64,000 nt of DNA from Aureitalea sp. L0-47 (GCF_026126405.1 NZ_JAFMTQ010000001.1:630610-694609); one strand, 5' to 3'; counted from the stretch's first letter, positions 18,394 through 28,102 are shown. The notes: generated from the letters alone by a model not told the origin. Made by a program: numbers and translations.

Positions 18394-20538
18394 CTATTCC
18401 GAAGTTACTGGAAACCCTCTGTCTCTCATCAGAGCCTCGATTTTTGCATCTCGCCCTCTGAATAGTCTGTAGGCTTCAGCCGGATCCATAGAGTTTCTTG
18501 GAGCGAACAAATATTCAACTAATTTACCGGCCATTTCTTCATCATAGAAACCTCCCGGGGCTTCAGCAAAGGCTTCTGCTGCATCAGAAGTAAGTACATC
18601 TGCCCACATATAACCGTAGTAGGCCGTTGCATATCCTTCACCCGAAAATACGTGCCCAAAATGAGGGGTTCTGTGGCGCATGGGTAATTCCTTCGGCATA
18701 TTCATTTCAGCAAGTGTTTCACGTTCGAATTTATCGATATCTATATTCGAAGGATCGGCCAGGTGGAGTTTCATGTCCATCAATGCTGAGGCCAGGTATT
18801 CTGTAGTAGAGAATCCCTGGTTGAAAGTAGCCGCATTTTTGATCTTCGCAATCAATTCTTCCGGCATAGGTTCACCCGTTTCGCTATGAACCAGGTATGT
18901 ATTAATAACCTCGTCTGTTGATAACCAGCGCTCTAATAACTGCGACTGGAATTCGGTATAATCCCTAACACCTCCATTAAGAGACGGATATCTCACATTA
19001 GAAGAGAAGTAGTGAAGCGCATGGCCAAATTCGTGGAAGAAGGTGGTGGCGTCGTCCCAGGAAACAAGCAGGGCCTCTCCCGGCGCCGGTTTTACAAAGT
19101 TTGAATTGTTGGTGCCCAGTACATTTTTCTTCCCATCGAAGGTAGAATAATCTCTAAAGGTGTTTGCCCAGGCTCCGGATCGTTTTCCCTCCCTCGCATA
19201 AGGATCGAGGTACCAGAGGCCTATATTTTCCCCGGTGGTTTTGTCGGTAACTTCCCAGACCTTCACATCTTCATGATATACGGGAACCGAACCTTCCGGA
19301 ACCGGTTCGAAATTAAAGTTGAATAACCTTCCTGCCACATAGTGCATGGCTTCCGTTAGCTTGTCCAATTGAAGGTATTGTTTTACCTCATCCGAGTCAA
19401 GGTCGTATTTTTCTTTCCGAACTAATTCAGCATAAAAACGATAATCCCAGGGCTCGATAGTGATATTGTCTCCCCTGGCATCAGCAACGGCCTGCATTTC
19501 TGCAACTTCTTCAGCAACTCGGGCAATAGCGGCCGGCCAAACAGCTTCCATCAATTCCATGGCATTCTCTGGAGTTTTAGCCATTCTATTTTGAAGGCGC
19601 CATTCGGCATAGTTGTTATGACCTAGAAGCTTCACGCGCTCAAGACGTAACTTCAGTATTTCTGCTATCAGTTCATTGTTGTCGTATTCATCCCCATTGT
19701 CTCCACGTGAATAGTAGTTGTTCCATACCTGTTTGCGTAATTCTCTCTCAGTGGAGTAGGTGAGGAAGGGATCCATAGAAGAACGGGTATTGGTTACCGC
19801 GTATTTCCCGTCCTGCCCCTTATCGGTTGCTGTTCGAGCCGCCGATTTGATATAACCTTCCGATAGCCCTCCTAATTGATCTTCCGTCAGGTAGGTTACG
19901 TAGTTTTCTTCGTCGTGCAGTACATTGTTTGAGAACTTGGTATACAAGCTGGATAGTTCCTTATTTATTTCGGCGTAACGCGCTTTCTTATCCGCGTCCA
20001 GTTCCGCACCATTCATGGCAAAATTCTGATAGGTAAGTTCTATTACGCGCTGCTGATCCGCAGCTAAAGGATTTTCCATAGAAGCGTCGTATACTGCCTT
20101 TATTCTTTGGAACAGTTTTTCGTTTTGGGTGATCTTAGATCGAAACTCTGAAAATAACGGGGCCAGTTCAGTTTGAATTTCCCTGAATTCAGGAGTAGAC
20201 ATATTGCTTCTCAGAATGCCATAATAAGCGAAGCCCCGGTCCAGTTCTTCACCTGCGCGTTCCATTGCTTCAATGGTGTTTTCGAAGGTGGGAGGATCTT
20301 CATTGTTGGCAATGGCGTCAATATCTTTGAGATTTAGTTCCATACCCAGAAGCATGGCCTCTTTTACATCTTCAACTTTCATTTGGTCAAAAGCGGGAAC
20401 ACCATTGTAGGGTCCTTCCCATTCTGCTAGTAATACATTCTCGACCATAGGTTCTTCTTTTTCTTGTTTACAACTCACCACTAGAATAAGTGCTGCCAGC
20501 AGGAGAGTCATAGGTATTCTTACAGTATGTTTGGTCAT
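18394..20538 (-). CDS. M3 family metallopeptidase (peptidyl-dipeptidase Dcp-like), lipoprotein
   Basis: A 714-residue zinc metallopeptidase of family M3. The lipoprotein signal (lipobox VSC near residue 23) places it at the cell envelope. The catalytic HEFGHALH motif (about residue 503) provides both His ligands and the Glu, and the downstream Glu ligand follows in the ERWLST region. Length and the C-terminal FRGRDAKIEALMRDRGF match Dcp/oligopeptidase A proteins of Bacteroidota. It would trim dipeptides from short peptides. It is followed by its own terminator. Confidence 0.93.
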   Translation of the reverse strand: MTKHTVRIPMTLLLAALILVVSCKQEKEEPMVENVLLAEWEGPYNGVPAFDQMKVEDVKEAMLLGMELNLKDIDAIANNEDPPTFENTIEAMERAGEELDRGFAYYGILRSNMSTPEFREIQTELAPLFSEFRSKITQNEKLFQRIKAVYDASMENPLAADQQRVIELTYQNFAMNGAELDADKKARYAEINKELSSLYTKFSNNVLHDEENYVTYLTEDQLGGLSEGYIKSAARTATDKGQDGKYAVTNTRSSMDPFLTYSTERELRKQVWNNYYSRGDNGDEYDNNELIAEILKLRLERVKLLGHNNYAEWRLQNRMAKTPENAMELMEAVWPAAIARVAEEVAEMQAVADARGDNITIEPWDYRFYAELVRKEKYDLDSDEVKQYLQLDKLTEAMHYVAGRLFNFNFEPVPEGSVPVYHEDVKVWEVTDKTTGENIGLWYLDPYAREGKRSGAWANTFRDYSTFDGKKNVLGTNNSNFVKPAPGEALLVSWDDATTFFHEFGHALHYFSSNVRYPSLNGGVRDYTEFQSQLLERWLSTDEVINTYLVHSETGEPMPEELIAKIKNAATFNQGFSTTEYLASALMDMKLHLADPSNIDIDKFERETLAEMNMPKELPMRHRTPHFGHVFSGEGYATAYYGYMWADVLTSDAAEAFAEAPGGFYDEEMAGKLVEYLFAPRNSMDPAEAYRLFRGRDAKIEALMRDRGFPVTSE

Positions 20539-20652
20539 TTTGTAATGTTTAAATTATCGTATAAGCCCAAAAAAAACTCAGGTTTCTTTCAATTGTTTAA
20601 GATAAGGAATTTAGGCAACTTTAAGATGGTTTATAGCAATGGATATGTCGGC

Positions 20653-21195
20653 TTACACCGATTTATCGTAAGCCTCCTTGATCCAGGATTTCAATTCTTC
20701 GTCCACATCAGAAACCTCATGTAATTGCACCCTGTGCGTGCACATAGTTCCAAACGGACCGGAATTTCCAAGTCTAGCGGTAGTGGGCTTGTCTTTTAAT
20801 TTGAATCCCAGGTCTATTCTTGTTTTGGTCGCAGGTTTGATCAAAATGAATTGTCGTTTCCGAATGATGCTAACACTGCTCTTTTTTGCAGTTATAGTTA
20901 CATCATTACCCAAGGTATTGATATAGGCGAGCAGTTTTTCATAAATAGGAAAAAGTACTTCTTTGCCTTTGTATTGTTCTGATACAAGGTCCGCCTCTGG
21001 GGAGTCCTTAGCTTTTGAAAGGGATACAATTGTATTCGCAAAGCCGTGAGTGACCTGATGTTCAGTCTTCAGATATTTAACTGCTTCGGAATGTTTTTCA
21101 AACGACTTGGTTTTTAAGATTGCAAACCATTCCTCTAATGACTTGCCGGTCTTCTCCGGCATATTGTCTATCATCGTTTGTAGTGCTTTGTCCAT
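20653..21195 (-). CDS. DUF4287 / DUF5655 domain protein
   Basis: A 180-residue cytoplasmic protein with two parts. Residues 1-62 have the DUF4287 pattern (MIDNMPEKTGKSLEEWFAIL, then TEHQVTHGFANTIV). Residues 70-175 resemble DUF5655 (FVLIKP-type strand ending, RIDLGFKL, then THRVQL). Function is unknown. The gene is short, on the minus strand, and next to a pseudogene. Confidence 0.78.
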   Translation of the reverse strand: MDKALQTMIDNMPEKTGKSLEEWFAILKTKSFEKHSEAVKYLKTEHQVTHGFANTIVSLSKAKDSPEADLVSEQYKGKEVLFPIYEKLLAYINTLGNDVTITAKKSSVSIIRKRQFILIKPATKTRIDLGFKLKDKPTTARLGNSGPFGTMCTHRVQLHEVSDVDEELKSWIKEAYDKSV

Positions 21196-21206
21196 AGTAC
21201 TTTACT

Positions 21207-21568
21207 TTATTCTTCCAATTCTTTTATCACGATGTCCTTATACCAAACTTCATTAGAGTAAAGCACCCGTTTGGCTCTAATGCTTATTCCTCCGTTGACT
21301 TTAAGTCGCTAGTGACAAATTTTGCGGCCAATTTCAACTCGAAATTTTCATATTTCTTTGTTGTACAGAGGTAGTGGCCTTTATCTATTACTTTTTGTAG
21401 GCTACCCCCAACAATAGCTTCATTTTCCACCCTGAAAAAAGTACTATTCCCTTCCCAACCGTCAAGTGATTCTCCATTGAATAACTTCTGTTTGGGCTCA
21501 TTAGCGCAGGAAATAAACAATGTAATAGCACAAAGTAATCCAGTCAGATCTATTAAGTTTTTAAACAT
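21207..21568 (-). pseudogene. Remnant of a DUF1080 (3-keto-disaccharide hydrolase-like) lipoprotein gene
   Basis: The frame from 21568 encodes a lipoprotein signal (lipobox ISC) and the DUF1080 start (KLFNGESLDGWEGNSTFFRVENEAIVGG), but it stops at 21284 after only about 94 residues. Family members have 200 or more. One base out of frame, the text continues VNGGISIRAKRV, a typical DUF1080 piece, then jumps to EVWYKDIVIKELEE, the typical C-terminus, ending at 21207. So there is a 1-base frameshift at about 21296 and an internal deletion. It is a decayed gene. Confidence 0.78.
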
Positions 21569-21706
21569 TCCTCCAATATTACTACCCATAATTTTGAACC
21601 AAAGATTCAGTTCGCATATAACCTCTCAGTCCAGGATTCAATGTTTCATTTCGGGTGAGTTATTCTCCTTTATTCTCCACAAGATTTTCTAACCGCAGAA
21701 CCGCGG

Positions 21707-23947
21707 TTATTCTATTTCAAAACTCCCTGTTAATCCCTTTTCAGAACTTCCTCCAACCATTACCCTAAACTCTCCGGCTTCTACCACCCATTCATAGTCT
21801 CGGTTATATAAACCCAGCTCTTTATCGGTGAGGGTAAAACTTACCGTTAGGGAGGCGCCGGGTTCCAGTGCTATTTTCTGGAAGCCTTTCAATTCCTTTA
21901 CAGGACGCACCAGGGTGGATACCGGGTCGTGAAGGTACAATTGTACTACTTCTTCCCCGGCTCTGGAACCACTATTGGTTATCGTAACAGATACCTGAAT
22001 ATTTTTTGAATCGTTGGCGTTAATGTTCAAATCGCTATAGTTAAAGGTCGTATAACTTAAGCCATGCCCAAAGGCGTATAGCGGACTATTTTCTTCATCG
22101 GCATAGTGCGACCAAAAGACATTCCCTTCTTTGTTCACAGGTCTGCCTGTACTATAAGCGTTGTAATAAATTGGGACCTGACCCACGCTGCGAGGGAAGG
22201 TCATAGGTAGTTTTCCACTGGGGTTTTCGTCGCCAAACAGCACTTGAGCAATAGCATTCCCCGATTGACTGCCCAGCTGCCAGGTTTCCAGAATAGAAGG
22301 AATATTCTCCGCCTCCCAGGGTAAGGCTAAAGGACGGCCGTTCATCAATACCAGTACCACATTTTGGTTTACCTTATACACCTCTTTTAGCAGTTTCAAT
22401 TGTAGTCCGGGCAGATCGATGTTGGTACGGCTGCGGGATTCCCCACTCATAAAACCGTGTTCGCCCAGGACCATTACTACCACTTCTGCATTTTTGGCTG
22501 CTTCCACCGCTTCTTTCATACCGTTATTGTCTGTTTCGTTGATCTTGACATGCTGTAGAAAGCTAGCTTCGAGAAACACCTTGGGTCCCTGAACAAATTG
22601 GTATTCCTTGGTGATGGCATCAATACCTTCCAGTACTGATACGGCGGTATTATTCTCAGAGGCAAGGCGCCAACTACCCAATGGGCTATTTTTGTCATCC
22701 GCGAGATCACCAATAACTACAATACCTTTTTGGTTTTTGCTCAACGGCAGCAGGTTACCCTCGTTCTTTAGAAGTACAATACTCTTCTTCGCCATTTCCA
22801 ATACCCCAGCCTGGTGGTCCGGATGGTAGATCCGTTCTTTTTCGCGCTCAAGATCAGAGTATTTATAGGGATCATCAAAGAGCCCTAATTCCATTTTCAC
22901 TTTAAGAATACGACGTACGGCTTCATCAATATTAGCTTCGTCTATCTTGCCGTCTTTTACCAGGCCAACCAGATTTTTTAGGTAGGAACCGGAGGCCATA
23001 TCCATATCGGAGCCAGCCTTAACGCCAATCTGTGAAGCGTGGGTGGAGTCTTTGGCATGCCCATGGGCGATCATCTCAGCAACCGAGCCCCAATCCGAAA
23101 CTACAAAACCATCAAAGCCCCATTTCCCTTTTAGGATTTCCCGCTGCAACCGGGCACTTCCGGTTACGGGTTCCCCGTTCAATAGGTGAAAGCCGTTCAT
23201 AAAGGTTTTGACTCCGGCATCTACAGCAGCTTTAAAAGGTGGGAACACCCGATTGTAGAGTGTATACGTCCCAACATCTACGGTGTTGTAATCACGCCCT
23301 GCCTCGGCAAAACCATATCCAGCAAAATGCTTAGCGCAGGCGGCAATGGTAGTCGTGGATGAGAGATCGTCACCTTGAAAACCTTTTACCCGGGCGGTTG
23401 CAATTTTCGCTCCCAGGTAGGGGTCTTCGCCACCGCCTTCCATAACCCGTCCCCATCGGGGATCGTAAGAAATGTCCACCATGGGTGCAAAAGTCCAGTG
23501 TACCCCTTCTGCCGCCGCTTCATTGGCAGCTATCGCGGCTGATTTTTTAATTAGCTCCATGTCCCAGCTCGCCGCTTCTGCCAACGGTACTGGAGCCAGT
23601 GTTTTTTGTCCGTGGATGACATCCAGCCCAAAGATGAGGGGAATCCCCAGGCGACTTTCATTTACTACAATTTCCTGAAGTTTTCGGGTTTCTTCGGCAC
23701 CTCTAACGTTTAACATAGCGCCCACCCATCCTTTTCTCAGGTGTTCGTATTTCGTGGCCGCACTTCCGCCCTCAGGGGCTGGTCCTGTAGCATCGTAGAA
23801 ACCACTGTAAAGGTTCATCTGACCTATTTTTTCCTCTAAGGTCATTTTGGCGAGTAAGGCATCAATCTCCTGTTCCATGGTGGATTGAGCTATCAGAAGT
23901 GTATTGCTCATAAAAAATAAAACGATTGCGGCTATTCGGCGAAACAT
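21707..23947 (-). CDS. bglX: Periplasmic beta-glucosidase, GH3 (BglX-like)
   Basis: A 746-residue glycoside hydrolase family 3 enzyme. I start it at 23947, where MFRRIAAIVLFFMSNTLLIAQ gives a signal peptide. It has the GH3 N-terminal barrel with the catalytic Asp in GFVVSDWGSV (about residue 285), the alpha/beta sandwich with KNEGNLLPLSK and the acid/base region, and a C-terminal fibronectin-III-like domain (GSRAGEEVVQLYLHDP). It releases glucose from beta-linked oligosaccharides in the periplasm. It lies beside a GH26-like and a GH16 gene on the same strand, so beta-glucan breakdown is likely. Confidence 0.94.
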   Translation of the reverse strand: MFRRIAAIVLFFMSNTLLIAQSTMEQEIDALLAKMTLEEKIGQMNLYSGFYDATGPAPEGGSAATKYEHLRKGWVGAMLNVRGAEETRKLQEIVVNESRLGIPLIFGLDVIHGQKTLAPVPLAEAASWDMELIKKSAAIAANEAAAEGVHWTFAPMVDISYDPRWGRVMEGGGEDPYLGAKIATARVKGFQGDDLSSTTTIAACAKHFAGYGFAEAGRDYNTVDVGTYTLYNRVFPPFKAAVDAGVKTFMNGFHLLNGEPVTGSARLQREILKGKWGFDGFVVSDWGSVAEMIAHGHAKDSTHASQIGVKAGSDMDMASGSYLKNLVGLVKDGKIDEANIDEAVRRILKVKMELGLFDDPYKYSDLEREKERIYHPDHQAGVLEMAKKSIVLLKNEGNLLPLSKNQKGIVVIGDLADDKNSPLGSWRLASENNTAVSVLEGIDAITKEYQFVQGPKVFLEASFLQHVKINETDNNGMKEAVEAAKNAEVVVMVLGEHGFMSGESRSRTNIDLPGLQLKLLKEVYKVNQNVVLVLMNGRPLALPWEAENIPSILETWQLGSQSGNAIAQVLFGDENPSGKLPMTFPRSVGQVPIYYNAYSTGRPVNKEGNVFWSHYADEENSPLYAFGHGLSYTTFNYSDLNINANDSKNIQVSVTITNSGSRAGEEVVQLYLHDPVSTLVRPVKELKGFQKIALEPGASLTVSFTLTDKELGLYNRDYEWVVEAGEFRVMVGGSSEKGLTGSFEIE

Positions 23948-24092
23948 AGTTTGTGAATTTTGATTGTAGCGTACAAGATACGACCTGAATTTCAACTGCG
24001 AAAGAGGTGGAACGGGTTTATATGGATGATAACTTCGGAATTCAGAATTCTTCGAATGGACATTAATACGTATGCATTATTTTACCTGTTAC

Positions 24093-25127
24093 TTAATTCC
24101 ACAATTTGGTGGATGCATTAAGATATCTCAAGTCTTCCATCTCTTTTTGCCATTTTTCTGATATGTATTTGCTTTCTTGGATTCTTGAATCTACTTTTTG
24201 AAATACAGGGTTATTTATCCACATAGGCTGCGAGGACCAATCGGAATTTATATAACTAAAAGCTTTAATCACATCTGAATTATTTTTTATTGTATTGAAA
24301 AAAGGAACAAACCATTCTTCCCATATTATCTTTTCTAATTTTTCTTTTTTTATATCACTATCGAAGTATAGGTTTTCAATTTCTCTTACCGGAGTGGCCT
24401 CTGCGATAAAAACAGGTTTGTTGTGTTTTCTTGCGAAGGTGAGCATTTCCTGGTCTGGATTCCCGAAATATGAATAACCCACCCAATCTACAATATCATT
24501 TCCGGGATACCATTCTTCTAAAACTTCCTGATTAGAGCCAGAACCTTTGGATTGCCATACAAATGCAACATTCTCGACTTGAAGATCTTTAAAAATTGAA
24601 TGTATTCTTTGCCAGGACTTTAAGTAGTGCTTCTTCTTATAATGATTCCAATCCCAGCCATCAAACTCATAACCAATTCGCAAGAATACAGGGCGTTTAG
24701 CAGATTTAATCCAATGCGCTAGTTCTTTTATTAAATGGTCGTGTTTTCCATTGGCCACATTCTTTTCATTATTTACGAATGACACTCCGATGGCAATTGC
24801 GCTATTTTGATATGTGGAGTCTTGTAAATAAAGGTTGGCCCAAGAATCTCCGGCACCCCAGTTGGCCTTAGTTTTTAGGCCATCCAGGCCTTTATTGAAA
24901 TATCCATAAGATTCATTCCCTGGTGATAGATTGGTATAAACCGTAATACCTGCCGGTGTCTTGAAATAGTCTGTATATCCTTTATTATACCTATCTAATC
25001 CACCCGTAGCTTCCAGATCCTGTCCTATAAAAACTAAACATTTTCCGTCTTCAGGTTCAAACTTTTGTGCTAAAACCGGATTGCCTAAAAGTAGTAGTGC
25101 TAATACAATAAAGGCTTCATTTCTCAT
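24093..25127 (-). CDS. Secreted clan GH-A glycoside hydrolase, GH26-like
   Basis: A 344-residue protein with signal peptide MRNEAFIVLALLLLGNPVLAQ and a TIM-barrel hydrolase pattern. The likely acid/base is E154 in FLRIGYEFDGWDWNHY. The likely nucleophile is E243 in KPVFIAEATP. Both Glu residues sit after beta-strands 4 and 7, as in clan GH-A. The sequence resembles GH26-type proteins, but I cannot fix the family. Its start overlaps the end of the GH16 gene by 11 bp, so the two are co-translated. A beta-1,3- or mixed-linked glucan substrate is inferred from its neighbours. Confidence 0.72.
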   Translation of the reverse strand: MRNEAFIVLALLLLGNPVLAQKFEPEDGKCLVFIGQDLEATGGLDRYNKGYTDYFKTPAGITVYTNLSPGNESYGYFNKGLDGLKTKANWGAGDSWANLYLQDSTYQNSAIAIGVSFVNNEKNVANGKHDHLIKELAHWIKSAKRPVFLRIGYEFDGWDWNHYKKKHYLKSWQRIHSIFKDLQVENVAFVWQSKGSGSNQEVLEEWYPGNDIVDWVGYSYFGNPDQEMLTFARKHNKPVFIAEATPVREIENLYFDSDIKKEKLEKIIWEEWFVPFFNTIKNNSDVIKAFSYINSDWSSQPMWINNPVFQKVDSRIQESKYISEKWQKEMEDLRYLNASTKLWN

Positions 25128-25995
25128 TTTTGTATTCGTGCTTGATCCAGTCCACTTCCATTTCCCAGTTTTGGGTCATCGGGGAATCGTTGATCTTGGC
25201 AAAATTTAAGATGGCGAACAATGGTTCAGGGTAATTTCCCCCCTGATCTTCTGCCCGATAAACCTCAGTTTCATCCAGACGGAAGACAAGATCATTACCA
25301 TCCCACTCCACCGAATAATCATGGAATTCATCGAGAGTAGCCTCCTGAACCAGCATCTTGCCCTGCCAGTCACCACTTTGGCATTCTCCAAGACTCACAA
25401 TTGCGCGTGCTGCATAGTGGTTGGATCCACCATCACTATGATGCTCAAAAACGTCTATTTCTCCTGAGCCGGTAAGTGGCCAACACACGGTTTCGTCATC
25501 ATCCTCAACGGGAGGCTCGTTATTCAACGCGCCTAATAGCCACCAGGCGGGGAACATTCCGGGCTGACCGCTGTTCTCCACTTTCAACCTGACGGTCCAT
25601 TTACCTTTAATAAACTCCTTGCGATTCTTGGATATGATTCGTCCTGCCACGTATTGTGTTTCCGGATGTTGCGCCCCGGTCTTTACATCTAAATTGTCAC
25701 ATGGGCGTTTTTCACCTAGATCCACCACACGTAGTTTCAGTGTTCCGTTGCTGACTTCCCGCGTATTGAACTGGCCATCTGGCACATAGCATTGATCCTC
25801 ATTATTAACCCAGATCATCTGGTCTTGCCAGTTGTCCTCATTGAATGTATCGAAATCATCGAAAAAATCCACTTGCCAACTAGCCGTTGATTCCTGGGCC
25901 ACATTATTTTTTTCATTGCCCCCTTTGCAACCAAAGAAAAGTGTCAATACCAATGATAAAAAGAAGGTTTTTACTAATACATTCGTCCTTTCCAT
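25117..25995 (-). CDS. GH16 family glycoside hydrolase, lipoprotein (beta-glucanase type)
   Basis: A 292-residue surface lipoprotein (lipobox FGC at residues 21-23). The GH16 catalytic motif is GEIDVFEH, with nucleophile E179, D181 and acid/base E184. The WxF/Y scaffold (GKWTVRLKV, FPAWWLLG) is also present. GH16 enzymes of this sort cut beta-1,3- or 1,3/1,4-glucans such as laminarin, or galactans. It is the first gene of the GH16, GH26-like, GH3 set. No SusC/SusD pair is present in the window. Confidence 0.9.
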   Translation of the reverse strand: MERTNVLVKTFFLSLVLTLFFGCKGGNEKNNVAQESTASWQVDFFDDFDTFNEDNWQDQMIWVNNEDQCYVPDGQFNTREVSNGTLKLRVVDLGEKRPCDNLDVKTGAQHPETQYVAGRIISKNRKEFIKGKWTVRLKVENSGQPGMFPAWWLLGALNNEPPVEDDDETVCWPLTGSGEIDVFEHHSDGGSNHYAARAIVSLGECQSGDWQGKMLVQEATLDEFHDYSVEWDGNDLVFRLDETEVYRAEDQGGNYPEPLFAILNFAKINDSPMTQNWEMEVDWIKHEYKNEK

Positions 25996-26012
25996 TTTTC
26001 AGTTTTATATGG

Positions 26013-26237
26013 TTAGAAATCCAAAACATCACTCCATTTTAGAATATACATTATCAAAGCCGTACCGGCCATGCTGACGAATACTAAACTTTGCCAGAAA
26101 TAGAGTTTGTTTCCCCAAAGCGTTAACCACTTTTTACCGTATTCTTCTCTCACATAACCCCTCATGCTTTTGTAAAAAAGAAAGCTTAGTACTATAAAGA
26201 CTATTGCCGCTATTGTTATCACCCAAACTTTTCCCAT
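26013..26237 (-). CDS. Small membrane protein, unknown
   Basis: A 74-residue protein with two transmembrane helices (about residues 5-23 and 47-66), separated by a basic loop (SMRGYVREEYGKKWLTLWG). It ends 17 bases before the GH16 gene on the same strand and may be its operon leader. No family recognised. Confidence 0.6.
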   Translation of the reverse strand: MGKVWVITIAAIVFIVLSFLFYKSMRGYVREEYGKKWLTLWGNKLYFWQSLVFVSMAGTALIMYILKWSDVLDF

Positions 26238-26275
26238 TTGTCAAAAATTTAGTAGGACTTATTATTTGAAAGGTT

Positions 26276-26336
26276 AAGATAGGAATTTTGGAAAAATTCT
26301 CAGCCCGATTGGGAGCTTTGTATTGGATAGGGCTTT
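26276..26336 (-). repeat. Possible decayed attC-like site
   Basis: AGATAGGAATTTTGG matches the inner part of the site near 32.1 kb, and the end ATAGGGCTTTGTTA resembles the ATAGCCTTTGTT arm. The other arm is missing. If real, the cation transporter gene lies in an old cassette. Confidence 0.25.
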
Positions 26337-26337
26337 G

Positions 26338-27132
26338 TTATTTACTCAATTTTAAAATTCGAATGGCACCCTGGATGACCAAAGCAAAAACAATTGTTCC
26401 GATTACCAGATCAGGCTTGCTTGAGTTTAACCAATTCACCAGGAGTCCGGCGATTATTACACCCAAATTGATTATCACATCATTGGAAGTAAATATCATA
26501 CTGGCCTTCATGTGGGCCTCTTCTTTGCTCTTAGACTTTTGTAAGATATAGAGACAAATACCATTGGCGATTAGCGCGAAAATCGAAACGATTATCATAG
26601 TTGAAAAGTCTGGAACTTTTTCCGTTCCGAAAACCCTTCTCAACACTTCCACAAAACCGAGAATGGCTAGTGTGATTTGAAAATATCCCGCAATTTTAGC
26701 GATCCTTTTTTTCCGAATGAGGGTTCCGCCAACCGCGAACAGGCTAATTCCGTAAACGAAACTGTCGGCAAGCATATCCAAACTGTCGGCAACAAGACCC
26801 ATTGATTTTGAGATCAGTCCTGTTGTCATTTCGATAACGAAAAAGGCGAAGTTTATACCAAGTACTGTCCAAAGTAGTTTTTTCTGATTTGTCTTTTCTT
26901 CAAAATCTGTTTGGGTGGTAGGTTCGGTGGAGATTTTCTTTCCGCCTAAATTCAGTTCGAGAATTGAATTTTCGATCTCTTCTGATTCTCCGCTGTGATA
27001 AACGGTTAATTTTCGGTTGGGAATATCGAAGTCTAGATTGGCAATACTCGAGATTCCATCCAATTTCATGCGGATCAGATTTTCCTCGGAAGGACAATCC
27101 ATTTTGGTAATTTCAAATACTGTTTTGTTCAT
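26338..27132 (-). CDS. Cation diffusion facilitator transporter with N-terminal HMA-like domain
   Basis: A 264-residue inner membrane metal exporter. Residues 1-70 resemble a heavy-metal-associated fold (ITKMDCPSEENLIRMKL). The CDF membrane domain then begins with TVLGINFAFFVIEMTTGLISKSMGLVADSLDMLADS, which contains the DxxxD-type metal site, followed by about five or six helices. It probably exports zinc, cobalt or cadmium using the proton gradient. It is shorter than typical CDF proteins because the cytoplasmic C-terminal domain is absent. Confidence 0.86.
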   Translation of the reverse strand: MNKTVFEITKMDCPSEENLIRMKLDGISSIANLDFDIPNRKLTVYHSGESEEIENSILELNLGGKKISTEPTTQTDFEEKTNQKKLLWTVLGINFAFFVIEMTTGLISKSMGLVADSLDMLADSFVYGISLFAVGGTLIRKKRIAKIAGYFQITLAILGFVEVLRRVFGTEKVPDFSTMIIVSIFALIANGICLYILQKSKSKEEAHMKASMIFTSNDVIINLGVIIAGLLVNWLNSSKPDLVIGTIVFALVIQGAIRILKLSK

Positions 27133-27261
27133 TCAGATCTCATGTTCGTTTTGGTTAGGAATATGAAGTTTAACTCAAAACTATCGCGTTTGCTAAAATA
27201 AAGTTGACGACTTTTACAGTGCTGACCGTCTTACTAATCGCCAGCAAAGGGTTTATTTCTT

Positions 27262-27630
27262 TTATTCACGCAAAATTTTCTCCATTTTCCGGCCTCTTGC
27301 TAATTCATCAATCAATTTTTCCATTTGTCTACATTGTTTATACAATTCAAATTCATCCTCTATTTCCTCAATTCGATAACCACAAACGACTCCTTTAATC
27401 AAGTGTGCGTTTGGATTTATTTTCGCTCTTTTAAAAAATGTTTTAAAAGTTACTTTCTCTTCAATCAGCGAATGTAATTTTTCTTCATCAAACCCTGTGA
27501 ACCATTCTAATACCTGATGGAATTCTTCTTTAGTTCTACCATTCTTCTCCAGTCTATTCCAATAATGTGGGTAAATGGAAGCAAATATCATTTTGGCAAC
27601 CTTTTCTTCTTTTTCTGCTGTAACTTTCAT
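27262..27630 (-). CDS. DUF2200 family protein
   Basis: A 122-residue cytoplasmic protein matching DUF2200: KVAKMIFASIYPHYWNRLEKNGRTKEEFHQVLEWFTGFDEE, then KVTFKTFFKRAKINPNAHLIKGVVCGYRIEEIEDE. Function is unknown. No clear cassette site lies next to it. Confidence 0.85.
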   Translation of the reverse strand: MKVTAEKEEKVAKMIFASIYPHYWNRLEKNGRTKEEFHQVLEWFTGFDEEKLHSLIEEKVTFKTFFKRAKINPNAHLIKGVVCGYRIEEIEDEFELYKQCRQMEKLIDELARGRKMEKILRE

Positions 27631-27695
27631 ATATCTTAGACTTTAAGTTATTGCTGCCGATGGTGTTTACTTCCATGTCGGCGGTTGATATCTTT

Positions 27696-28052
27696 CTAAA
27701 TGTTTTGTCCGAATGTCAATAGGTTGCTATCCGGATCAAGAATCGAAAACTCCTTTTGTCCCCAGGGTTTGACCTCCAATTTCCCGTTAGGGTGAATTTC
27801 GGTCTGTCTTTCTAAAAGGGAATTATAGAATTTGTCAATATTATTCGTTCGGATATAAACCTGACCGTAATTCTGTTTGGGCTTGAGGTCCTTGAACTCA
27901 AAGAAATGAATTTGTATTTGGTCCTTTTCCATCATGAGGTAGCCCTCGTATTCAGCACTTCCGAATACCTTAAAACCCAATTGGTTTGAATAGAACTCAC
28001 GAGTAATACCTTTGTCTCGCATGGGTAATTTTGGATGGATGTCTGTGAGCAT
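27696..28052 (-). CDS. VOC family (glyoxalase/bleomycin resistance-like) protein
   Basis: A 118-residue single VOC domain pair: LPMRDKGITREFYSNQLGFKV, then DQIQIHFFEFKDL, the second half RTNNIDKFYNSLLERQ, and the closing KEFSILDPDSNLLTFGQ with the usual metal-side Glu/His region. Small VOC proteins bind or detoxify hydrophobic compounds. The substrate is unknown. Confidence 0.87.
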   Translation of the reverse strand: MLTDIHPKLPMRDKGITREFYSNQLGFKVFGSAEYEGYLMMEKDQIQIHFFEFKDLKPKQNYGQVYIRTNNIDKFYNSLLERQTEIHPNGKLEVKPWGQKEFSILDPDSNLLTFGQNI

Positions 28053-28102
28053 ATAATTGTAAGTTTAGATCGTAGTATAATATGTAAAGTTTTAGCCAAA
28101 GT

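Noticed and set aside
27133-27261. Cassette site between the cation transporter and DUF2200 genes
   Set aside because: No ATAGCC or GGCTAT arm and no matched cores. The left border of the array therefore stays uncertain.
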